A stretch of 64,000 nucleotides of DNA from Liquidambar formosana (GCA_039720395.1 CM077821.1:46310388-46374387); one strand, 5' to 3'; numbered from the stretch's first letter, positions 15,001 through 26,974 are shown. Numbers and translations are program-made. Notes: generated by a model from the sequence alone, not told the origin.

Positions 15001-18000
15001 TGATACGTGTTCCTGAAGAGAAAACTCAATCATTCAACCCATGTCTGTACCAAAGATGATTTCAACCAACAAACATTTAAGAAAATCAAACCCACAAAAA
15101 ATTTTATATATAAATATACATACTCCGAGTCCCACCATCCCAAAAACATATCACGTGTTGCATACCAAGTTCCGCCATCCCAAAAACTAATTCCACCTCT
15201 GAGGATGCATCATGAATCCCCATTGAATCACATAGTATGAAATTATAAACAAAATGACAAAATACAAATTAAAAAACAAATAAGTTCCCAATTAAGAATT
15301 GAACCCCAACCAAGCAACGAACATGTTGGACAGAATCCCTACAGGACAGATCATACAATATCAAAATTTTGCCACAGAAGATGTAAAACAAAAATACAAT
15401 AACCATCAAGAAAGCCCACAAAAATAACAATAATAATAATAATTAATCATAAAAAAATCTAGTGATCCACCATCCACTATGCCTTATAGGCTTCGAGATT
15501 AGGTTGTCTGGAAGGCGCAACCTACTTGATAAAAAAACCTTATGGAATGCAAATAGATACCAAAGGTTAGGCATCGCGTCAAAATCCTTTTTGTAAAGCT
15601 TGCAGCTGAATCCTAAAAGTACAACCCAAACTCAGCAAGACCCTTTATCACACACACATGCAAACAATCACACACGTCAACAAAATAAATAAAAATAAAA
15701 ATAAAATTTATGAAATAAGTGACTAAAAAACTTTACACAAATTGCATGAAATCCCCTAAAAATGTCTTCCTTGATGTTTGTATCTATATATAAACCCACA
15801 TTAAAGCCTGAAAAAACATACAATCCGAAAGACATTTAAGAAGCTATACGTCAATCAAACTGTATTTCTTCTTAGCAAAAAACACACATGGTTTGCAAAC
15901 CTGCAATTCCTTGCATCAACCAAAATAAGCACATGGCCATCATGTCCAATAGGGGGTTTCTACCCAGCAAAAATCTACAAAACCTAAAACAAACAGAAGG
16001 AAGCAATGAAATACACTCACCCCTGGATCTGGTTCCCCCATCCCAACAATTCATTTCACTGCGAACCCGGAAATAATAACAATAAAACAAAAAAGGAATG
16101 AAACACATTGGTGGACAAACGTATTAATATCATTGTGTTGCCAAGAGAATACAACCAATTATCTGTAAAAATCCAACAACGTCCAGAAGAGAATACTTGA
16201 GAGGAGAAGTCAAGAAAATATGATTGGAGAGAAGGAAAGAAATGCAAACATGTAGCATCAATGGTCATCGCACAAGCAAGACAGGACAAGAATTGAATGA
16301 CCAAGAAACTCATTCCAACTCTAAGCCTGTGTATCAAACAAAAAACATAGCAACATCATGGATCCACTTCAAATCCATTAGTAGTATCAAATTCTAAACA
16401 ATGTGGACTAGTATCAAATTCTAAACAATGTCAACAAAAAAGAAACCAAGGAATAATAAAAGAGAAATTCCCCATTTAAGAATTGAACAAAACGGAGCTA
16501 CATTTGTGTTGCCAAAAATCCCCCACAGAACAGATTGTATAAGATCAACATTTTGCCCAAACGATGTCGAATAATAATAAAATAACAAAGAAACGCCACA
16601 AAATAAATAATTAATCATAAACAGATCACTGATCCAAAAAGGCCTTCTACCCAGCAACAATCTACAGAACCTAAAACAGAGGGAAGCAATGAAATACACT
16701 TGGCTTCCCAACAACTCATTCAATTGAGAACCCTGAAAGAACAGACCAAACTCAGCTTGACATATGACACAACTCACAATAGTAGGACAAACGAAACATG
16801 ACTAGATAAGTTCCCCAAAGAATCTGACACCATCCCTGAAGAGAGTACTTGATCACTCGAGGCATACCTAGACCAGAGATGGTTTCACCTGACAAACATT
16901 TGAGAAAATCAAACCCACAAAAGATCGTATGAGTGAGTGCGTAAAGAAAGAGATGAGAAGTCAAGAAAATAAGAGGATGAGAAGAAAAGAATGTAGCGCC
17001 AGTGGTCATCGCTGAAACATAGGCAAGTTCTTTCCTGCTCAGTTAAAATAAGGATCACGCACAAAAAATAAAAAATAAAAACACAAGGAGGCCCATAAGT
17101 CTAACATACTATGCAACCTTGCAAGATTCTTAGCTTCTTTGGACCTCACAGTTTGATAAGCCTGTAAATGTTCTGTCCAACAAAACATTAACAAAAGGCC
17201 CCCAACTCCAAAAGGGAAAAGGGGCCACAACAAGAAAAAGTGTATAAATATACAACAAAAAAGGTGAAGAAACAAATAAAACTCACATCATTCATGTTCT
17301 GACATCCCAAAGATTCGTTCCACCTCTAGGTCTGCATATCAAACAAAATACATAATAGCATCATGGATCCACTTCGAATCTAGGAGTATCAAATTGAACA
17401 AAGTGGACGAAATAGAAGATTATTGAGTTTTCTCATTTCAGAATTGAACCCCAAGACTCCAAGAGAGCTACGATCATGTTGCACGAAAACCCTACAGAAT
17501 AGGATTTATAAGATCAAAAAATTTCCCTAAACAATGTCCAGCAATACCAAAGGCGTCGAGAAACCCCAATATTAATCACTGGTTCACCGTCCAATATAAT
17601 CTATGAGGCTCCAAGGTTGGGATGACAAGGTGCGACATCTTTGATATAAAATCTTATTGAACGCAATTAAATACCAAAGGCTAGGCCTTGAATCAAAATC
17701 TCTTCAATTCTAATAAAGCTTGCAACCACCAAATCCTGAAATATATAACCCAAATTTACCGAGAACCTGATTATACACACAAAAAAGTGTATAAAAATCA
17801 AATAAGAAATTTTCTCTCAAGAATAACTAATGACAGAAATTGGTACAAAATAATTGCACAAAATCCCTTAAAAACCTCCCCCCTTGACGCTTGAATGTAT
17901 TAGTCAGGATCCCAATCCATCATCCAAGATACAATTAAGAAGCTTATTGGTAAAAACATCTGATACTTTTCCTGAAGAGAATACTCGATCATTCAACCCA

Positions 18001-21000
18001 TATTTGTACCAGAGATGATTATGATTTCAAACTACAAACATTCAAGAAAATCAAACCCACAAAATATATATATAAGCTTATTCCAAGTTCCACCATCCCA
18101 AAACCATATCACGTGTTGCATAAAAAGTTCCATCATCCCAAAAACATATCATGTGTTGCATACCAAGTTCCACCATCCCAAAATCTAATTCCACCTCTGA
18201 GGCTGCATATCAAACAAAATACATAGACGCATCATGAATCCACTTTAAATCACGTAGTATGAAATTATAAACAAAGTGAACAAAAAACAAAATATAAAAC
18301 AAGAAAAGAGAGTTTTCCCAATTGAGAATTGAACCCAACCGAGCTACGATCGTGTTGGACAGAATCCCTACAGGATAGATCATATAAGATCAAAATTTTC
18401 CATGAATGAAGTAAAACAAAAATACAAAAAGAATTGAGAAACCCCGCAAAGAAAAATAAATAAATAAATAAAATCATTAATCAGAAAAAAATTCACTAAT
18501 ACACCGTCCACTATGCCATATAGGCTCCAAGATTGGGATGACTATAAGGTGCAACCTCCTTGATAAAAAATCCTTATCAGATGCAAATAGATGCCAGAGG
18601 GTAGGCATCACACCAAAATCTTTTCTTATAAAGCTTGCAGCCAAATCCTGAAAGTATAACCCAAACTCAGCAAGACCTTTTATTACACACCCATGCGCGC
18701 ACACACGTGAACAACAAATAAAATAAAATAAAATTTATGAAATAAGTGATTAAAAAACTAAATAAAAATTGCATGAAATCCCTTAAAAATGCCTTCCTTG
18801 ATGTTTGTATGTAATTATGTATATATAAACCCACATTAAACCCTGGAATAACATTCAATCCATAAGACAATTGAAAAGCTTATACGTCAATCAAACCGTA
18901 TTTTTTCTCAGCAAAAAACATACATGACTGCAAACCTGCAATTCCTTGCATCAAACAAAATAAGCACATGGCCATCATGTCCAAAAGGGGATTTCCACCC
19001 AGCAACAATCTACAAAACCTAGAACAAACTGAGGGAAACAATGAAATACACTCAGCTCTGGATCTGGATCCCCCATCCCAACAACCCATTTCATTGAGAA
19101 CCCTGAAATAATGACAAACTAAAAAAATTACGAGGAATGAAACACATTTGTGGACAAACGAATTTATATCAACGTGTTCCCAAAAGAATACAACCAAATT
19201 ATCTGTAAAAATCCAACACCTTCCCTGAAAAGAATATTTTATCACTCGAGGCATAGCTGTACGAGATTGATTTCACCCCAAAAAAAAAAAAAAGACATTT
19301 GAGAAAATTAACCCAAAAAACATCTGAGAAAATAAAACCCACAAAAACTGTACAGATATATAAATAGAGAAGTCAAGAAATAGTGATTGGAGAGAAGGAA
19401 AAGAAAGGCAAACATGTCGCTTCAGTGGTCATCGCACAAGCAAGACTCGGAGGAAAAAAAATTGAATGACCAAGAAACTCATTCCAACTCTAAGCCTGTG
19501 TATCAAACAAAAAACGTAGCAACATCATGGATCCACTTCAAATCCATTAGTAGTATCAAATTCTAAACAATGTGGACTAGTATCAAATTCTAAACAATGT
19601 CAACAAAAAAAGAAACTAAGGAATAACAAAAGAGAAATTCCCAATTTAAGAATTGAACACAACAAAGCTATGTACGTGTTGCACAAAATCCCCTACAGAA
19701 CAGATTGAATAAGATCAACATTTACCCCAAATGATGTCAAATAATACTAAAAACACCAAGATACCCCGCAAAATAAATAATTAATCATAAACAAATCGCT
19801 GATCCAAAAAGGCCTTCTACCCCCAGCAACAATCTACAAAACCTTAAACAGAGGGAAGCAATGAAACAAACTCTGCTTCCCAACAACTCATTCCATTGAG
19901 AACCCCGAAAGAACAGACCAAACTCAGCCTGATATATAAACTCAAATACTTAGGATGAACGAAACATGTTACTACATGAGCAGAGAAAAGAATTATCTGT
20001 GTATTCCCCAAAGAATCTAACACATTCCCAGAAGAGAGTCCTTGATCACTCAGAGGCATAACTGTACCAGAGATGGTTTCACCCAACAAACATTTGAGAA
20101 AATCAAACCCACAAAAGATCGTACGAGTGTGCCTAAATAAAGATAAGAGAAGTCAAGAAAATAATGGAAGAGAAGAAAAGAATGGCAAAGATCTAGCGCT
20201 AGTGGTCATCACACAAGCAAGCCCCGGTGGTCTGAAGGTTCTCTCCTAAAATAATGCATTTAGAGTCACAAAGTTACTACTCATTTCCATCCACTGCCCT
20301 GAAATCCTATCACCAATCATAACGAAAATCCAACACATTCCTTAAAAAGAAAAGACTCAATCAGTCTGCACAAATCTGTACAACAAATAAAACAACCAAA
20401 TTGAGAAAACAACATGAACAGGACCTAAAAAGAGAGAAACAAAAAGAAGAGAAGAGAAATAAAATAGAACCCAATATCAACTACTGCCAGCTCAAATGCA
20501 ACGTAGGCAAGTCCTTTCCTGCTCAGTTGAAATAAAGATAAGTGCACAAAAAATGAAAACTAAATATAGAAAGAGGCCCATATGTCCCAAGTCCCAACAT
20601 ATTATGCATCTTCGCAAGCTTCTAGGCATCTTTGGACCTCACGATTTGATAAGCCTCTGTAAATGTTCTGTCCACCAAAACATTAACAAAAGGCCCCTAA
20701 ACTCCAAAAGGGGGCCGTGACAAGAAAAATTGTATGAAATCTACAACAAACGAGGTGAAGCGACAAATAGAACTCACAGCATTCAAGTTCCACCAACCCA
20801 AAGATTCGTTCCACCGCTAGGTCTGCATATCAAACAAAATACATTACAGCATCGTGAATCCACTTTAAATCCAGGTGTATCAAATTGAACAAAGTGGACG
20901 AAATAGAAGATTATTGAGTTTTCCCATTTACGAATTGAACCCCCAAGACTCCAAGAGAGCTACTATCCTGTTGCATGAAATCCCTACAGAACAGGATTTA

Positions 21001-22754
21001 TAAGATCAAAATTTTGCCCCAAACAATGTCCAGGAATACCAGAAGCATCGAGAAACCCCATAAAAAATAATGAATCATAAATCAATCACTGGTCCAACGT
21101 CCAATATGCTCTTAAGAGTCTCCAAGGTTGGGATGACTAGAAGGGGGCGACATCATTGATATTAAATTTTATTTAAGGGCACCTTGCATCAAATCTCTAC
21201 ATCTCTCACAAAGCTTGCAACTGAATCCTGAAAACCCAAATTCAGAAAGACCCTTGATTATTATACACACACAAAAGAAGTGTATCTATATGTCAACAAA
21301 GAAATTTTCTCACAGCAACTGGTACAAACGAATTTCATAAAATCCCTCAAAAACCACCATCCTTGATGATTGTATGTATTTGTCAAGATCCCACTAAACC
21401 CTAAAAGAACAAACCAATCAGTCATCCGTTACACATCTGAGAAGCTTAAGTATTTCTAAATCAAGCAAACTTTATAACAAAAAGGTTATAGGTGAATAAC
21501 AACCTTACATATGGCTTGCAATCCCGAACTTCCTAATATCAACCAAAACAGGCACATAACCATTATGTCCAACACGACCTTCTACCCATCAAAAATAAAA
21601 TAAACTCACCCTGAACCTTGTTCCGCCATCCCAACAAGTCGTTCCATTAAAAAACCTTGAAAAAATCGACAGTTTCCCTGAAGAGAATACAGCCCAATAT
21701 AGGTCGACCCGTGAAGAGAGAGAATACTCGATCATTCAACCCACCCATATCTGTACCAGAGAGGATTTCAACCAACAAAGATTCATGAAAATCAAACCCA
21801 ACAAAATTTATATATATATACAGATATATCTCACACGCAGAGAATTCTATCCAAGAAAAATATAGAGAAATCAAGAATCGGATATGGGAAGAAAGGGAAA
21901 AAAGGCAAACATCTAGCACCGGTGGTCATCATCACACAAGCAAGGCCCGTTGATCATGAAGTCTCTTGTCTCCTAAAGCTATGCATCGACGATTGCAATT
22001 CAACCAAATCCAATCCCTTAATCTGGTTCGCGGGACCACAAATTGCAGCATCTCGATACAACAAAACCCTTAAAGTTTAGTAACGAATAAATAGGAAGAA
22101 CAAATTTCAAACAAAGAATAGATAAGAAGAACGAATCCATCACTAATTCTAAAGATATTCGTATAGAAAAATAGATCTCGAAGAGGCTGTCAAAGACCTT
22201 TACCGAATTTGACGCAATCGGACCTAAGCACCTGGAGAGGCTGAGACCAATATCCTGAACCCCGTTCCCCCATCCCAACAACTCATTCCGTTGAATAGAA
22301 AACAACCCACTATCGGTGGAAAAAAATCCGAGACCTTCCCTGAAGAGAAAAATCGATCACTCAACGCATATCTGTACCAGATACTATTTCACCCAACAAA
22401 TATTCAGAAATTCAAAACCCAAAAAGATTATATATATCGATGATATCAGATAAAAGATATGAGAAACCAAGAAACCCCAGGGTAAGAAAGGCAAACATCT
22501 AGCACCGGTGGTCATCGCACAGGCAAGCCCCGGTGGTCATCAAGGTTCTTCTCTCGATAATTGCAAAGACACCGTTCATCCCATCCAACAACGTGAAATT
22601 CAATCCTTTATCAGATTCCCAAAAAAATAAACCGTAGCATCAATGGAATAAAACGAAACCCTAAATTTTAAGGACGAAGAAATCAACCCTAAATCTTGAA
22701 GAGAGGTATCGAAGACCTTTACCTAAATCGACCCAAAGAGAGAGACCTAAGCAC

Positions 22755-22802
22755 CTGGAGACGCTGGGACCTTAAACCATACCAGAGAGAAGAAGCCTTG
22801 GT
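22755..22802 (-). other. Candidate first (leader) exon of array unit B
   Basis: Same position relative to the TATA box and the same donor (CTCCAG/GTGCTTAGG) as in unit A. The exon end is conserved, which supports splicing of this transcript, though no RNA evidence is available here. Confidence 0.4.
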
Positions 22803-22829
22803 TGTGAGGAAAATATGAGTCAAGAAACT

Positions 22830-22837
22830 TATTTATA
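22830..22837 (-). promoter_or_regulatory. TATA box of array unit B
   Basis: Minus-strand TATAAATA in the same context as the unit A box. Homology between the two copies stops roughly 70 bp upstream of the box, so the duplication seems to include a minimal promoter. Confidence 0.6.
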
Positions 22838-23085
22838 GATGAGTGGTTGGAAACTTGACGGACAAGATTAAGCGGTTAAGAACAAATCGGACGGTCGAGG
22901 TGGAATCTTATATGTTTCCAATAATCTGCGCGTTATTTTGACCGTTGACGCGGTGCGGGGGATCAACGCGTTAGTTCCTTTTTTGTCGTGATTTCCACGC
23001 AATGTCGGTCACACGACTCCCGCTGCTAGCCACCACCGACCTTCATCCTTATCCGACAAAATTAAATAAATAAATAAAAGGTTCA

Positions 23086-24022
23086 GGTTAATACCACGAA
23101 TCAAAATATTTTAAATCTACATGATTTAAAATAACTTGCTAAATTTTTTGTATTTAAGTATAAATTTACGAAGAAGGAAATGTCTACTTAAAAACTTAAA
23201 AAATTTTCTATTCCCACCCTATTTCACTTCCAACTCTAAAAATATTACATCATCTATACATTTCATGTTCTCAAAAACTCTAATAATCTTGACACTAAAT
23301 CCATATTTATATGAAAAATTAGTGTTTCTCATATTATATTAAATAGTGGATAAAAAAAACATTGATAGAGATGATATTAAAAATCAAAAGGTAAATATTT
23401 ATACACTTTTTATCGAGTTTAACTTAAGTTTTTTGTATGCTAAATTTCGTATTGTTCGGTTTCTTAAGTCCGAACATGTTTACAATGTTCATTTCTATAA
23501 CATAGAACTCTTTTAATGCGTTATGACTTCTAAGTCTGAGCAAAGTTATTTAATTTCGTTTCCAAACTCTAAACAAATGGATATTGTTCACCTGTAAAAA
23601 TCTGAACAAGCTTATATTATTTCATTTTAAAACACCGAACAACTTAACTATACAACAACTAAGAATTGTTCGTTTATGTAACTGTGAATGGATTTTGAGT
23701 ATTCGTATTAATAAGTCGAAACAAATAAGAAATGTTCGGTTTTAAAAGTCTGAACGTTTTTATATTGTTATTTTCTATAAAGCCGAACAAATATCCTTTG
23801 TTTTTACTAATATGTCCAAACATATATACTTTGTTCTTACTAATAGGTCCGAACAAATAAGAGATGTTCGGTTTTGAGTAACCAAACAGTTTGAAGCTGA
23901 GGTGGAAAAATGTTTAGAGAATTTTTTATTAAGGGTATTTTAGGAAAATAGGAGGGTACTTTTAGTAAAATTTGAGGGGATTTAATTAATGATGGGGTTT
24001 AGAGTATTTTGAGTGGTGGCAA
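23086..24022. mobile_element. Possible TIR element with internal GTTCGG/CCGAAC palindromes
   Basis: The left end (ATACCACGAATCAAAATATT) resembles the complement of the right end (AGTATTTTGAGTGGTGGCAAT). Between about 23450 and 23890 the motifs GTTCGGTTT and GTCCGAACA alternate at least seven times on a T-rich background, giving many short hairpins. No transposase is visible. It could be a non-autonomous DNA transposon or an old satellite-like patch. Confidence 0.4.
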
Positions 24023-24049
24023 TAGCCTACCCCTAAATAAAATTGTGTT

Positions 24050-25080
24050 ATTTAGAAACCTGTGTTTGTCAAGTAAAAATAAAGGAATGAATGGAATGTG
24101 GATTCCATTGTTCAAAGAAAGTGAGGTGTTTATTTGCCCAACGGAATGGAATGCTTATTCTTTGGGATTGGCCATTCCATAAAATAATGGAATAAGCATT
24201 CCATCTTTAACAAAAGGCCGAGAAAGCTCATTCCTTGCCAAAGAAGGAAAAAGTCATGCTTATGGGGCCCACCCTTGATAGTTATCATTATTTCTCATAT
24301 TTTTCATCTCATTCCCCTCTCTCTTTCTCTATTTCTCTCTCTCTATCTCTCCGAAAATCATCTAGTTGCTTATCTCATTGCCGATGCGAAGGGAAAGTCA
24401 TCGTCGTCATCGTTCCCATCACCGTCCCCATTGTTGTCGTTTATCGCCGTAGCCAATCTAATCGCCATCGTCATCCCAACGCTGTCGCCATACCCATCAC
24501 CATTGGCTCTGTGAACACAATCATCGTCCTCGTCGTTGTCCTTATCCTCATTTCCTCCAAAATCTAAACCACACCTCCAGATATACAACTCATGGAGCAT
24601 AACAGCCCTCTTGGTTGTGGCAACCATGGCAACCCCGTCAATTACAACGGTTGTCGGATGGGTATGCCATAACAAAGATGACGAATAATAAAAATTAAAA
24701 TTTTTTAAAAAATGAAAAAGAAAGAAAGAAAGAAAAAATGAACACAATATTCAATCTTGATGATGATGATGACAATGGCCATAAAAAAAATGGGTATGGA
24801 TTTAGAATTTAGGTTTTGAGTTTATGGTTTTTCTTGATTTATGTGGTTATGGTTCTATGTTCCTGGCTAACTGTTTTATTTTTATTTTTTTTGAATGAAA
24901 ATTATTAATTTAATTGATGGGATTGTGGAATGAATTCCTTTTCATAGTTGCACCAAACGCAGGCTTGGAATAACCCTTGGGAATGATCATTCCTTTAATT
25001 CTCATTTCCATTCCATTCCCTTCCTCATTCCATTACCTTCCCATTCCATTCAAGCAAACCAAAAACAGCCCCAACTCCTT
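24050..25080. mobile_element. Non-autonomous transposon-like element with GGAATGGAATG-rich ends
   Basis: Both ends are rich in GGAATG/CATTCC words. The left end has TTTGTCAAGTAAAAATAAAGGAA, and the right end, read on the other strand, has TTTGGTTTGCTTGAATGGAA. The interior carries a pyrimidine-rich tract near 24300-24420 and simple GTC/GAT-type repeats that produce low-complexity open frames without homology. Ends of this type are common on plant MITEs, but no exact target duplication was found. Confidence 0.45.
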
Positions 25081-25540
25081 AAAGCCAATTCTTAGCTCAT
25101 CAATCATATTTTTTTCTCAAACAAAATGAAATAAGTATTGAAAATAAAATAAAATGAAATAAGTATTGTAAAGGATAAAAAACTATACTTAAATGATAAT
25201 TTAAAAAAAAAAAAAATTATTTTACAAATTTATTTAAAATTATGTTTTTATATTAGATAATATGAATAGTTTTGATATAAAAAACCCTTTTTATTTTTTA
25301 TAAAAAAAAAAAGTTTAAAATAAGTATAGGATAAAAAACAAATATTTGGATTCCAAATGGATTTGAAGCGGATCCATGATGTTTTCGTAGAAATTTTTTA
25401 TATTTTTCATAAAACCTAGCGACATCATGGATCTACTTTAAATGGATTTATGTAAAGATTTTCGTAAAAACCTTTTATATTTTTTCATAAAATCTTAAAA
25501 TGTATAAACTAAGTGGGAGGCTTAAAACACTTTTGCCATG
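25081..25540. other. AT-rich spacer with remnants of a TIR family
   Basis: The A-rich and T-rich tracts include a block near 25435-25500 (AAAACCTTTTATATTTT and ATAAAATCTTAAAA). It closely resembles the subterminal region of the MULE-type element at 25963-26361 and another remnant near 51790-51830. No gene is seen. Confidence 0.5.
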
Positions 25541-25542
25541 TT

Positions 25543-25769
25543 TGTTTAACTGGAATGATATGGATGGAATGAAATTCCATTCTAATTCATTCCAAACAAT
25601 ATGTTTGGATGAAGTAATTGAATGAGAATGGAATTAATCAGTAATAATAAATTATAATGACATTCATTTCGCAATGTTTATTTCAATTTTATTTCATTCC
25701 AGACTATTTTGAGTATGGAATTAGATTTCACTTTCACCCATTTGATTCCAACCAAATAAACATGGCCTT
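25543..25769. mobile_element. MITE with imperfect terminal inverted repeats
   Basis: The left end is GCCATGTTTGTTTAACTGGA and the right end, reverse-complemented, is GCCATGTTTATTTGGTTGGA. The element is about 227 bp and AT-rich, with internal GGAATG/CATTCC words like those of the neighbouring element. Flanking CTTT on both sides may be a short target duplication. Confidence 0.65.
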
Positions 25770-25962
25770 TATGCGATGGCAATAACCTGGACCTTTACAC
25801 AAATTTAATAGCCAAAAATAAATAAATAAATAAAAACACACTAATAATTTGAATTTTGAATCGGGCTTCCATCATAGTGGGCCGGGCGCAATGTTTTTTT
25901 CCCAAATATGACTCATATGAGCCTTTTTGTGGCTTGGTGAGTCGGACCGTTCTAATTTAAAA

Positions 25963-26361
25963 GGGAACAGCTATTGCAACCCCCCACTTTTATCACCCCA
26001 CCCATTTCCTTTTGGTTTTTAAGATTTCATGAAAAATATAAAAGGTTTTTACAAAAACCGATCGTTTGATCCACTAGAAAACATCATTTTGAACAACTTT
26101 GCAGAAAAAAGTTTTTCCAAAATAAATCATTTAAATAGACTTTTTGGCAAAAAATGAAATAAAGGATATAAATGGGTAAAAAGTATATTTAAACGATAGA
26201 TTTAGGAAAAACTTTATTCTACAAAGTTGTTCAAAATGATGTTTTTTAGTGAACATCATGGCTAGTTTTTATAAAAACCTTTTATATTTTACATAAAATC
26301 TTAAAAACCTAAAAGACGGGGAGTGGGGTGATAAGAATGGGGGGTTGCAATAGCCGTTCCC
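25963..26361. mobile_element. MULE-type MITE with long TIRs and a perfect 9-bp target duplication
   Basis: The ends are about 100-bp inverted repeats beginning GGGAACAGCTATTGCAACCC on the left, with GGGTTGCAATAGCCGTTCCC closing the right. AATTTAAAA occurs exactly on both sides (25954-25962 and 26362-26370). Long TIRs plus a 9-bp duplication are the standard signature of Mutator-like elements. At 399 bp it cannot encode a transposase and would need one in trans. The intact target duplication suggests a fairly recent insertion. Confidence 0.85.
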
Positions 26362-26432
26362 AATTTAAAAACAAACCTAGCCCACCTATATTGTTATCAG
26401 ATCGAGTTCTGGGCCTTGGCCCTTTTTGTTGA

Positions 26433-26469
26433 TCTCCACTCCCCCCCCCCCCCCCCCCTTTTTTTTTCT
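26433..26469. repeat. Poly-C followed by poly-T run
   Basis: A C homopolymer of over 20 bases next to a T run. Its true length in the genome is uncertain. Confidence 0.85.
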
Positions 26470-26499
26470 TCTTTTCTTAATATCAAGAAGTTCTGAGTA

Positions 26500-26690
26500 G
26501 AATATGTACTTAGCTAATCATCCTGAGTACATTTAATTTCCCCATCCTACATGCATTGGGTTCTTACAGGACTTGAATCCATTGGGGTGGCCCTGAGGGA
26601 AGTGGCCTGTGGGAGTTGAATCTAATATCTTTTACTTAGTAAGAAACCTTAGGACCACTCAATCCACCCCTCAAAAATTCATCTTTTGTA
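26500..26690 (-). mobile_element. SINE-like copy 1
   Basis: The minus strand reads a GTGGATTGAGTGGTCC head, then AGATTCAACTCCC, then a tail with TGTACTCAGGATGATTAG. A diverged second copy with the same order lies at 43130-43310. A tRNA-like A-box/B-box spacing followed by a unique tail is what tRNA-derived plant SINEs show. The boundaries and poly-A tail are not clear. Confidence 0.5.
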
Positions 26691-26974
26691 TTTCTTTTCT
26701 CTTTTTTGCTGACTTCAAGTAACAACAACATTGGTTCCTACTCTTATTCTATACTTGCCCTATCATCTCATGTCTCCTTTTTAAAGCACTTCTCTCACAT
26801 GTAACCAACCTTTTACATTCTGCTACTATTAGCATTTCTTTTCAAAGTATTTAGTACTTCTTATTCGTATCCCTATTTGCAGTTTGTGCATTGACTATAA
26901 AATATTATAGAACAAACAAAAATCAGAGTACTAAATTTATCAAATTCATCAACTTAGGCATGCCTTGCAAAGTA

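Larger units (their letters stand above)
5101..18889 (-). repeat. Central array of degenerate ~1.3-kb repeats, exon/intron-like on the minus strand
   Basis: The same blocks recur in the same order. One (plus-strand CATGGCCATCATGTCCAAAA) lies near 7440, 11350, 12990 and 15935. A block with GAATTGAACCCCAA lies near 6815, 9530, 10735, 12400, 14500, 15296, 17441 and 18330. A third, TGCATATCAAACAAAATACA, lies near 6003, 6700, 8396, 9415, 10610, 12280, 14394, 17335 and 18204. On the minus strand the last becomes a pyrimidine-poor but recognisable acceptor (TTTGTTTGATATGCAG) followed by an exon-like motif and a donor. Copies are more diverged here than between units A and B. No coding potential was recognised, and nothing else was found apart from microsatellites. 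Confidence 0.65.
18890..22920 (-). repeat. Array unit B: second 4-kb copy of unit A, with its own promoter
   Basis: Nearly colinear with positions 1-3990 in the same orientation at an offset of about 18.9 kb, which drifts by only about 13 bp over 4 kb. The minus strand begins at the TATA box near 22834 and reads leftward into the central array. Telobox-like TTTAGGGTTT motifs (near 22650 and 22690) lie just downstream of the leader exon. Plant housekeeping and small-RNA host genes often carry such motifs near their start sites, but here that is only suggestive. No protein-coding frame is conserved between the two copies. Confidence 0.7.

Noticed and set aside
22490..22560. Box C/D snoRNAs in the array introns (GATGACCACCGG repeats on the minus strand)
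   Set aside because: TGATGA-like words occur but no CTGA box with a terminal stem at suitable spacing was found.
24235..24567. Ser/Val-rich open frames at 24235-24747 as genes
   Set aside because: They lie in pyrimidine-rich and GTC-repeat low-complexity sequence inside a transposon-like element, with no homology.
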